From CAZCBN01 sp964496975 (GTDB lineage: Bacteria; Planctomycetota; Phycisphaerae; Phycisphaerales; UBA1924), in NCBI GenBank assembly GCA_964496975.1, contig CAZCBN010000026.1:1-33021 (forward strand): a stretch of DNA of 33,021 nucleotides. Reading direction: 5' to 3'. The notes beneath the pieces were generated by a model. It searched no databases. It was not told the DNA's origin and saw nothing but the letters and a program-made list of their open reading frames with translations. The position numbers and the translations under genes were made by a program. This document shows positions 23,608-30,440 of this stretch, in pieces; within the stretch, counting starts at the first letter, position 1, and the number at the start of each line of letters is the position of its first letter.

Positions 23608-26403
23608 TCAACCCGATCCCACGGCCGTTGCCACGGCCGCCGCGTGCTCGGCCCGTTCCGCAGAGCCGCCCGCCGTCTCGCGCGTGATGCCCAGCCCCGC
23701 CAGGTGCCGACGCCACGCGTCCACGTGCACCTCCCAAAAGTGCTCGAACGAGTTGGTCAGGCTGTACCGCTGCATCGACTCGAACGCCGCGGCCCCCATC
23801 GCCTTGCGCCGATCCGTGTCGCGCACCAGCCCGACGATCGTCTCCACCCACGCGTCCGCGTCGTCGGGCGACAGCACGTACCCCGTGCGCCCCTGCTCCA
23901 CCACTTCCTTGGGCCCGCCGCGGTCGGTCACGATCACCGGCAGCCCCGACCCCTGGCTCTCCATCACCACCTGCCCCAGCGTGTCCGTCACCGACGGGAA
24001 CACGAACAGGTCGCTGCTCGCATACAGCTGGCTCAGCTCCTGCCCGTGGCGGAAGCCCAGGAACGAGCAGTCCTTCCCGTCGAGCTGCTTCGCCATCTTC
24101 TCGCGGTAGGGGCCGTCGCCCACCATCACCAGGTGCGCGCTCAGCCCCAGGTCCTTCAGCCGCTTCCGCACGCCCTTCCACACCTCGACCAGCAGCGGGC
24201 AGTTCTTCTCCAGGCTCACCCGCCCCACGTACAAAACCTTCACCGCCCCCGCCGGCACGCGCTCGCGCGCCCAGATCGCGTCATCGCGGAACTCGGGCCG
24301 GAACATCTTGTTGTCAAACCCCGGCATCAGGCTCACCATGCTCTGCGCGTTCAGCCCGAGCCGCTCCAGGCTCTTCACATAGTCCTCGCTCCGCGTGAAG
24401 ATCGCGCTGAAGGGCCGGTAGAACGCCCGCATGAAGTGCTCGCACGCGCGCGTCATCCCGTGGTCGTCAAACAGGCTGTCGACGTACGCCGGGAAGTCCG
24501 TGTGGTACACCCCCAGCACCGGGATGCGCAGCATCTTCGCCGCCAAAAAGCCCACGCACCCCACCGGCCCCGGGGTTGAGATGTGGATCACGTCCGGCTG
24601 GTGAACGTCGATGTGGCGCAGAATCTGCATCACCGGCGGCAGGCAGATGTTCAGGTTCTCGTACCGCGGCAGCTTCGCCGTGAACACCGGGTCAAAGTTG
24701 TAGATGTTCGCGATCGGCGGCATCGCCCCCTTCGCGCACGTGATCACCTCCAGGTCACGCCCGGATTCGTGCGCACGCTCCGCGACGTTCTGGATGAACC
24801 GGCACACCCCGTTCACGTCGTTGATCGTGTCCGTGAACAGGCTCACCCGCATGGGCCGCTCGAGCACGCTCACCCCGCTGCCGCGCGGGCTCGTCTCGTG
24901 CTCGAAGCGGTCCAGGAAGTTCCGCTCCTTGTTCTGGTGGAACAGGCTGAACAGGTACGGGATCTGCGCGATGTGCAGGATCGCGTAGCTCATCACATGG
25001 TCCACCAGCCCGTGCGGGTCGCGCTTGCTGAAGGCCTTGGCCGCCCCGGGCGTCATGCTTCGGCTGAGCGCGCGCGTCAGGTCCTGCACAAACTCCGCCA
25101 TCCGCTCGTGCTGGCTCACCGCCGCCCCGCTCGCCCACGCCTCGGGGTCCATCCGCTCGCGGATGTCGGGGTAGCGCTCCAGCAGCGGCTTCAGTTCCTT
25201 CCGCAGCGCGCGCACGATCGGCAGGCTCCGCCGCTTCGCCTTCCGCGGCAGCCACATCTTCTGCGTCAGCTTGTACGCGGCCACGCGCTTCTTGCTCGGG
25301 CTCTTCACCGCCACGCCCGCGAACCGCAGCAGCCGCGCCGCGAGGTACTTGCCCGAGGGGCTCCGCCGCTCGTACAGCTTGTCCGCGTAGTAGTGCGCGC
25401 CCACCGTCGCGAGCTGGTGCGCCAGCAGCGCTGAGTGCCCGCCCACCCCCGCCTGCGAGCTCTCCCCCGCCATCACCCGCCGCATGAACTCCCGCGGGTC
25501 GCGGATCTTCCGCCCGTCGGGCGACACCACCTGCGTGTACGTCCGCCCGATGTTCAGCAGCCCGTGGTCGTCGCTGCCCCCCGTCCGCGCCTTCTCCCAC
25601 GCCTTGGGCCACACCGGCTCGATCCCGTGCTGCGCCACCAGCGCGTTCACGTGCTGCGGCGTCAAGGCGTCGAGGTACCGCTCGATCCCCCGGCTCACCT
25701 GGTGCGCGTGCGCCCCGTTCAGGCACTCAAACCCCTTGAACAGCAGCGTCGCCCGCTCCACGTGCCACCGCGTCAGCTTCCCGTTCTGGATGTACAGCGG
25801 GTGCGCCACCGCGTGCGCGAGATTGTTCTGCCGGAGCCAGGCCGCAAAGTCGTAGACGTTCTGACGCAGGTTGAGCGCCGTGAGCTGCTCGTCCAGTTCG
25901 GGCGTGAGCCCCCACACGAGGACGTGCAGCAGGCACCGGTCCTCGGGGAAGCGAACGCTGACCTCCTGCCCCACGATGAAGCGGTCAAACCCGCGCTCCA
26001 CCAGCTCCATCGCCCCCTTGATCGTGTCGTGGTCGGTGATGGTGACGAGGTCCATGCCCCGCGCCATCGCCTGGTCGTACACCTTCTCCGGGGGTGAATA
26101 GCACTCCGGGCAGTTGATCAGCCCCAGCGCCGCCACCGCCGGCCCGCTGGAGGCCCAGGTGTGGCAGTGCGCGTCCATCCGCGTCAGCCCCGCCGCCGCC
26201 GGCGGGGGCGTCCGCTCGTGCCGAACCTCGGCCCGCACCTGTTCCATGAGCCGCTCCAGCCGCACGTCCGCCGCCGACCCCCCGGCCCCCCCGGCCCCCC
26301 CGGCGCCCGCACCACCCGAACCCCCACCGCCCGGCCACGCCGACCCCGCCGGCGAGACCGCGCCGTTGCTCCGCGACGACCCGGGTTCGTGGACGTGTGA
26401 CAT
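23608..26403 (-). CDS. PHP-domain phosphoesterase fused to GT4-family glycosyltransferase
   Basis: 931 residues from ATG 26403. After a Gly-rich stretch (residues about 25-45) comes a PHP domain with HCH motif H79/H81 (MDAHCHTW), D124-H125-D126 (ITDHDT), HP in VAHPLYI and GGSDDHG, the metal sites of a phosphoesterase. The middle part (about 350-515) is helical and Arg/Lys-rich. From about residue 518 (MRVSLFTDTINDVNGV) to about 905 is a GT-B fold glycosyltransferase of family GT4: IDVHQPDVIHISTPGP, YHTDFPAYVD, VLYVGRVSLEKN, the donor loop LGFRHGQELSQLY, and the E-x7-E region DTLGQVVMESQGSGLPVIVTD. The tail is Ala-rich. One reading is that the phosphoesterase acts on a product of the transferase or on a linked metabolite; neither the sugar nor the acceptor can be told. 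An exceptionally long protein for a GT4 enzyme. Confidence 0.88.
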   Translation of the reverse strand: MSHVHEPGSSRSNGAVSPAGSAWPGGGGSGGAGAGGAGGAGGSAADVRLERLMEQVRAEVRHERTPPPAAAGLTRMDAHCHTWASSGPAVAALGLINCPECYSPPEKVYDQAMARGMDLVTITDHDTIKGAMELVERGFDRFIVGQEVSVRFPEDRCLLHVLVWGLTPELDEQLTALNLRQNVYDFAAWLRQNNLAHAVAHPLYIQNGKLTRWHVERATLLFKGFECLNGAHAHQVSRGIERYLDALTPQHVNALVAQHGIEPVWPKAWEKARTGGSDDHGLLNIGRTYTQVVSPDGRKIRDPREFMRRVMAGESSQAGVGGHSALLAHQLATVGAHYYADKLYERRSPSGKYLAARLLRFAGVAVKSPSKKRVAAYKLTQKMWLPRKAKRRSLPIVRALRKELKPLLERYPDIRERMDPEAWASGAAVSQHERMAEFVQDLTRALSRSMTPGAAKAFSKRDPHGLVDHVMSYAILHIAQIPYLFSLFHQNKERNFLDRFEHETSPRGSGVSVLERPMRVSLFTDTINDVNGVCRFIQNVAERAHESGRDLEVITCAKGAMPPIANIYNFDPVFTAKLPRYENLNICLPPVMQILRHIDVHQPDVIHISTPGPVGCVGFLAAKMLRIPVLGVYHTDFPAYVDSLFDDHGMTRACEHFMRAFYRPFSAIFTRSEDYVKSLERLGLNAQSMVSLMPGFDNKMFRPEFRDDAIWARERVPAGAVKVLYVGRVSLEKNCPLLVEVWKGVRKRLKDLGLSAHLVMVGDGPYREKMAKQLDGKDCSFLGFRHGQELSQLYASSDLFVFPSVTDTLGQVVMESQGSGLPVIVTDRGGPKEVVEQGRTGYVLSPDDADAWVETIVGLVRDTDRRKAMGAAAFESMQRYSLTNSFEHFWEVHVDAWRRHLAGLGITRETAGGSAERAEHAAAVATAVGSG
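26284..26301 (-). repeat. 9-bp GGCCCCCCC minisatellite in the PHP-GT4 gene
   Basis: Two exact copies of GGCCCCCCC (+ strand) at 26284-26292 and 26293-26301, flanked by degenerate copies, encode the Gly-rich stretch near the N-terminus of the fusion protein. The same 18 bases occur at 28555-28572. Confidence 0.7.
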
Positions 26404-26830
26404 GGCCAGCGGCTCCGGATGGCAGGGGCCCCGCGGCCGGGGGTCGGCGCGTCCCGCGCCACCTCCCCGCCGGGCCTACCCGTCGCCATCGTACCGCCCC
26501 GCCCCCATCCCCCGGCCCCGCGGCCTTTCCAAGGCCCCGCGCGGCCCGAACGGCCCCCGCCAGCCCTCCGCCGCCCCCGCGCGCGCACAGACCGCGGGTC
26601 TGCCCGACAGACCGCCTGTCTTCACCAAAATCTGCATGTCTACGCGAAACAACCCATCCGCAGCGGGAACAATCGACGTTGTCTGCCGGGTTGGAATGGT
26701 CAGTCCACCTCGCGGCCGGTTGGCCTCGCGGAGGACGTTCAGATCACTTGCAACCGGTGCCCGGCGCCGCGTCCGATGGTTCGGACCCGGGGCCGCCGTG
26801 GTGCCACGCACGCATCGACAGGAGAACACC
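26404..26830. promoter_or_regulatory. Divergent intergenic region with phased AGAC/GTCT inverted repeats
   Basis: This 427-bp gap lies between the PHP-GT4 gene (-) and the AhpD-like gene (+). At 26589-26601 and 26609-26621 the pattern AGAC-N5-GTCT occurs twice, 20 bp apart, within repeated ACAGACCGC words. A third GTCT follows at 26638 in the same 20-bp register, with a degenerate left half. Such symmetrical, helically phased sites are typical of TetR-like or related repressor or activator binding, and inverted GACC-GGTC operators are known for NemR, a TetR-family regulator. The downstream gene is a CxxC protein of the AhpD group, so a redox or electrophile sensor is plausible (inference). 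No regulator gene is in the window. Confidence 0.5.
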
Positions 26831-27364
26831 ATGCCCCGTCTGAGCACCATCAACCCCGCGTCCGCCACCGGCAAAGCCAAGGAACTGTTCGAGGGCCCCC
26901 TCAAGGCGATGCAGCTCAACATCTTCAAGGAGATGGCCAACAGCCCCGCCGCCGTGCAGTTCTACCTGAACGCCAACCAGGCCCTGGGCCAGGGCGTGCT
27001 GACGCAGAAGGAGCGCGAGGTCATCCAGCTCGCCATCAGCCAGCAGACCTCGTGTGATTACTGCCTCGCCGCCCACACCCACATGGGCAAGGGCGCGGGC
27101 CTCACCGAGGCCCAGACCATCGGCGCCCGCCGCGGCAGCGTCGAAGGCGACGCCAAGCTCACCGCGCTCAGCAAGTTCGTGATCGCCCTGCACGAGAAGA
27201 AGGGCCACCTCAGCGACGGCGACGTGCAGGCCTTCCGCACCGCCGGCTACAACGACGCCGGCATCGCCGAGGCGATCGCCATGTACAGCGTCATCATCTT
27301 CACCAACTACTTCAACCACGTGAACCAGACCGTGGTCGACCTGCCCGCCTTCCCCAAGATCTGA
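26831..27364 (+). CDS. Carboxymuconolactone decarboxylase / AhpD-like protein
   Basis: 177 residues. ATG 26831 has AGGAGA with 5-base spacing. The core carries the AhpD-like redox motif SCDYCLAAHTHMG: C75, C78 and H82, with an upstream Glu (EREVIQLAIS, E61/E63) in the E-x(n)-C-x-x-C-x3-H arrangement. The first ~55 residues form an N-terminal helix region, and the end (NYFNHVNQTVVDLPAFPKI) is typical of this branch. Members of the family are alkylhydroperoxidase partners or of unknown function; a peroxidase-like or thiol-redox role is plausible, a decarboxylase role less so because of the CxxC pair. The long upstream region with symmetrical sites suggests regulated expression. A terminator follows about 100 bases downstream. 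Confidence 0.92.
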   Translation: MPRLSTINPASATGKAKELFEGPLKAMQLNIFKEMANSPAAVQFYLNANQALGQGVLTQKEREVIQLAISQQTSCDYCLAAHTHMGKGAGLTEAQTIGARRGSVEGDAKLTALSKFVIALHEKKGHLSDGDVQAFRTAGYNDAGIAEAIAMYSVIIFTNYFNHVNQTVVDLPAFPKI

Positions 27365-27392
27365 GCCCGGGCCAGGCCGGCGTCTTGGGTAG

Positions 27393-27411
27393 GCCGGCTC
27401 TCCGAGCCGGC
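27393..27411. repeat. GCCGGCTC palindrome
   Basis: A perfect 8-bp inverted repeat (GCCGGCTC-TCC-GAGCCGGC) with a 3-base loop, near related words GGCCGGCGTCTT and AGGCCCGCGTCTT. It looks like a member of a dispersed planctomycete intergenic palindrome family (recollection). Confidence 0.5.
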
Positions 27412-27462
27412 GTCTCCAGCAGGCCCGCGTCTTCGCGACACGCCGCCTCGCGCCGCATCGCA

Positions 27463-27507
27463 ACGCACACCCCCGCCCGTCGCCCCGCGACGGGCGGGTG
27501 CGTTTTT
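27463..27507 (+). terminator. Intrinsic terminator after the AhpD-like gene
   Basis: The inner stem pairs 27473-27483 with 27487-27497 around a CCC loop. The outer stem pairs ACGCAC (27463-27468) with GTGCGT (27498-27503) across a 4-base bulge, followed by a T5 run at 27503-27507. It starts about 100 bases after the stop at 27364. Confidence 0.8.
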
Positions 27508-27764
27508 GGCTCCACCGAGCACCGCGGCCCTCAAGCAACAATGCGTCCCGCAGCGGCTGGGGATCCGCCACGGGACGCACGCAGGGGAAGCGCGAAGCCG
27601 GGCCCCGCGGAGCCGGCGGACACGCCGCCGACCCCGCGCCCAGCGCCGTCGGCCCCACACCCCGTGGCCCGCCGACCCCTTCACCGTGCCATTCACGCCG
27701 GTGTTTCGCCCGCCAAACCCGCGCCCGCTCCCGGCCCGCCGGCGGGCTGTAGCATCTGCGCAGC
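27508..27764. promoter_or_regulatory. Upstream region of the MBL-fold gene, -10-like TAGCAT
   Basis: About 257 bases without a gene. TAGCAT at 27750-27755 lies 9 bases before the GTG start at 27765, which has no SD. If it is a -10 box, the transcript would start within a couple of bases of the start codon. No -35 is seen. Confidence 0.35.
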
Positions 27765-28481
27765 GTGCGCACCCGTGTCATCAGCATCGGCACCCTCGCG
27801 GCCCACCCCCTGTGGAACGAGCGCCAACCCGTGCGCACGGGCCACCGCACCACCGTGCTGATCGAGACCGTCGAGCCCGGCACCTCCGCCCCCGTGCGGC
27901 TGCTGGTGGACCCGGGCCTGCCCGAGCCCGCGCTGCTCGCCCGCCTCGCCGAGCGCACGGGCCTGGGGCCGCACGACATCACCCACGTCTTTCTCACCGA
28001 CTTCCACCCCGAGGGCCGGCGGGCGCTCACCGCGTTTGACCGGGCCCGCTGGCTCATCTCCCCGTCGGAGCGCGAGGCCGTGGGCGTGCCCCTCGCGCAG
28101 AGCCTGAAGCGGCTCGCGGCCAACTTTGACGCGCCCGACGCCGACGTGCAGCGCGTCCTCGCGGGCGACATCGCCGTGCTGCAGCGTTGCGAGCCCGCGC
28201 CCGACCACCTCGCCGAGGGCGTCGATCTGTTCCCCCTGCCGGGGGTCACCGTGGGCTGCTGCGGCCTGCTGCTGACCGGGGGCGCGGCGGCGGGCCACAC
28301 CACCCTGCTCTGCGGCGACGCCCTCCCCACGGCCGAGCACCTCGACGCGGGCAAGGTGCTCCCCACCTGCCACGACATCGAGGCCGCGATCGAGTCCTTC
28401 CGCGAGGCGATGGAGATCGCCGACCTGCTCATCCCGGGTCGGGACAACCTGCTCGTCAACCCGCTGCGCCGGCCGTTCTAG
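27765..28481 (+). CDS. Metallo-beta-lactamase-fold protein with degenerate metal site
   Basis: 238 residues from GTG 27765. The fold is recognisable from VRLLVDPGLPEPALLARLAE, HDITHVFLTDFHPEGRRAL and a late CGDALPT strand. In active members the HxHxDH motif binds two metals; here the aligned stretch is T-D-F-H-P-E-G, so the first His is Asp, the Asp is Glu and the last His is Gly. The later His (GHTTLLCGD, with a shortened loop) and the end region (LIPGRDNLLVNP, where the family has PGHD) are also altered. The protein is therefore unlikely to be a normal two-metal hydrolase and could be a one-metal enzyme, a non-enzymatic binder or a decayed copy. It ends 26 bases before the converging hybrid kinase ends. 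Function unknown. Confidence 0.8.
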   Translation: MRTRVISIGTLAAHPLWNERQPVRTGHRTTVLIETVEPGTSAPVRLLVDPGLPEPALLARLAERTGLGPHDITHVFLTDFHPEGRRALTAFDRARWLISPSEREAVGVPLAQSLKRLAANFDAPDADVQRVLAGDIAVLQRCEPAPDHLAEGVDLFPLPGVTVGCCGLLLTGGAAAGHTTLLCGDALPTAEHLDAGKVLPTCHDIEAAIESFREAMEIADLLIPGRDNLLVNPLRRPF

Positions 28482-28506
28482 CCAAGGCCTTCTCGCACGA
28501 ACCGCA

Positions 28507-30161
28507 TCACGCCGCGCCGAGCGGGACGTGCGGCACCCGCGGCCCCGTTCCCCCGGCCCCCCCGGCCCCCCCGGCCCCCGCGGCCCCTCCGGCCCACGCC
28601 GGCGGCGTCGGGGTCTCGCGGCCGTCGACGAGCGTCGCGGCGAGCAGGTCGACGAGCGCGGGCCAGTCCACCGGCTTGCTGATGTGGTGGTCGCACCCAG
28701 CCCGCAGCGCCCGCTGCCGGTCGGCGGGTGCGCAGCACGCCGTCACCGCCATGAACCGCGCCGCTGGGAAGCGCGCGCGCAGCTCCGGCACCAGTTGCAG
28801 CCCGTCCTCCGACCCACCCGGCGTGTCGAGCCGCGCGTCCAGCAGCACCGCGTGCCACGCCCCGCCCGCCTCGGCGGCCGACGCCGCGACCGCGCGGGCC
28901 TCGGTCAGCGACTCGGCGAACGAGAGCGACGCGCCGGCGGCGCCCAAGAAGTGCTTGTACACGTGCCGCGCGTGCGGGCAGTCGTCGACGATCAGCACGC
29001 GGCACCCCGCCAGCGGCCCCGGCGGCATGCCCGAGGCCCCGAGCCGCAACGACACCGTCGTCCCGCCCGTCGGGTTGGACGAGGCCGTGAGCTCGGCGCC
29101 CAGGTCCGCCGCGAGCTGGCGGCAGATCGAGAGCCCTAAGCCGCGGCGGACCGGCTCCGCCGCGCCGTCGGGCGAGGCGGCGTTCTGCAGCCCGCGCATC
29201 TGCGACGCGTCGAGGCCCCGACCCTCGTCGTTGACCGACAGCGTCAGCGGGCCGCTGTCACCGCCGACCTCGGCCGACAGCACCACCCGGGGGGACCCGC
29301 TGTGCCGGATGGCGTTACTCACGAGGTTGAACAGCACCTGCCGCACGGCCAGCGCGTCGGCGGGCACCGACTCGGGCACGCCCGCGCCGNNNNNNNNNNG
29401 GCGGCGGAAGCACCAAGCAAAGTGTGGCGGACCTCGGGCACGCCCGCGCCGACCGAGACCACGAGCGCCACGCCGGCGCTGGAGGCGAGCGGGCCCATCG
29501 CCCCGGCGACGTCATCGAGCAACGCCCGAACATCGACCGACGCACCGGTGGACGGCGTGGCCCGGGGGCCGCCCGCGTGCCGTTCGACGAAGCGGTTCAC
29601 GACGCCCAGCAGGTGCTCGGCCGTGCGCACGATCGTGTCGATGTGGCCAGCGTGATCGGACGTTGGCCCCGCGCCGCTGGCGGCGAGGCGCGCGGCCTCG
29701 ATGATGCCGGCGATCGGGGCGCGGAGTTCGTGGGCGACCTCCGCGGCCGCGCGGTCGGCGTGCGCCGAGGCCGCCGGCCCGGGGCGGTGCAGGACGATCC
29801 CCGCGAAACCATCGGGGTCGGTGATCCACGGCGTGGCGAGGACGCCGGTGGCGTCGGTTGCTCGGCTCGGCGCCGGGGCGTGTGCGGGATCAAGCCGGGT
29901 GTGCATGGCGCAGAGCGCGGCACGCAGGCACGTGGCCATGAGGTCGGGCGCCACGTCGTGCACCCGCAGTCCGACCACGCCGTCCACGGGCCCGCCGCGC
30001 CAGGCGATCCACGCGGCGTTGGCGCACAGGAACCGCAGGTCTTGGTCCACCACAGCGAGCGGCGCCGCGATCGCCTCGACGACGGCGTGCAATGGATCGG
30101 AGCGAACGAACACGGTGGGATGCCCTTCGTCGGAACACATCGGTGACATGGGGTTGGGCAC
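28507..30161 (-). CDS. Hybrid histidine kinase (PAS-HisKA-HATPase-REC), split by an assembly gap
   Basis: The start is probably GTG 30161 or ATG 30149/30140; none has a clear SD. Order of parts: a PAS-like sensor (residues about 20-125), HisKA H-box AAEVAHELRAP with H144, then a linker interrupted by 10 N at 29390-29399, then N-box NLVSNAIRHSG, G1 DEGRGL, G2 GLGLSICRQ, a receiver domain (LIVDDCPHARHV, phosphoacceptor Asp within LLDARLDTPG, and K in ISKPVDWPAL), and a Gly/Ala-rich tail. The two halves sit in different frames, but collapsing the 19-bp repeat that flanks the gap joins them in frame as GAGVPESVPADALAVRQ. No transmembrane segment is visible, so it is likely a cytoplasmic sensor. 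The partner is not in the window. Product assignment is secure; exact sequence around the gap is not. Confidence 0.88.
28555..28590 (-). repeat. 9-bp GGCCCCCCC minisatellite in the kinase C-terminus
   Basis: Two exact GGCCCCCCC units (28555-28563, 28564-28572), then degenerate GGCCCCCGC and GGCCCCTCC, encode the Ala/Gly-rich kinase tail. The first 18 bases are identical to 26284-26301 in the PHP-GT4 gene. Confidence 0.7.
29390..29399. other. Assembly gap of 10 N inside the histidine kinase gene
   Basis: A 10-N joint. CTCGGGCACGCCCGCGCCG occurs at 29371-29389, just left of the gap, and again at 29433-29451, to its right. The intervening GGCGGAAGCACCAAGC-type sequence has no counterpart in the kinase and may be a contig-end artefact. 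Confidence 0.95.
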
Positions 30162-30440
30162 GGCGAACGCCAGGAAAGCGTCAGGCGGCCCCCGTGACGG
30201 AGGCAGCCCACCTCTATCGGTGTTTGCAGGCGTTCCCGTGTTTTCTCGAACGGCGTTCGCACAAAGTTGATTCGTTTTCTGGCAAGAACTGGGTTCTAGC
30301 CGGTGAATTCACGGGCGGTTCGGGGGCGTTGGTTCGGGCTCCGCGCCCGTAGCATGTGGGGCGGCACGGCACCCGCACGGTGCCGGCCCCGCGGGGGCGG
30401 CGCACGCCCGCTCGGACGGCTTGACACGGAAGGATCGACC
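30162..30440. promoter_or_regulatory. Divergent intergenic region, possible promoter for the PLP enzyme
   Basis: This 279-bp region lies between the kinase (-) and the PLP enzyme (+). TTGGTT (30329-30334) and TAGCAT (30350-30355) form a plausible but short (15-bp) spaced promoter, leaving a leader of about 80 bases. CGAAC-GGC-GTTCG (30247-30259) and GGCGAACGCC (30162-30171) are short palindromes of related sequence that might be regulator sites. Confidence 0.35.

Noticed and set aside
30421..30426. TTGACA as a -35 box
   Set aside because: It overlaps the region of the SD for ATG 30441, and no -10 box follows before the start codon.
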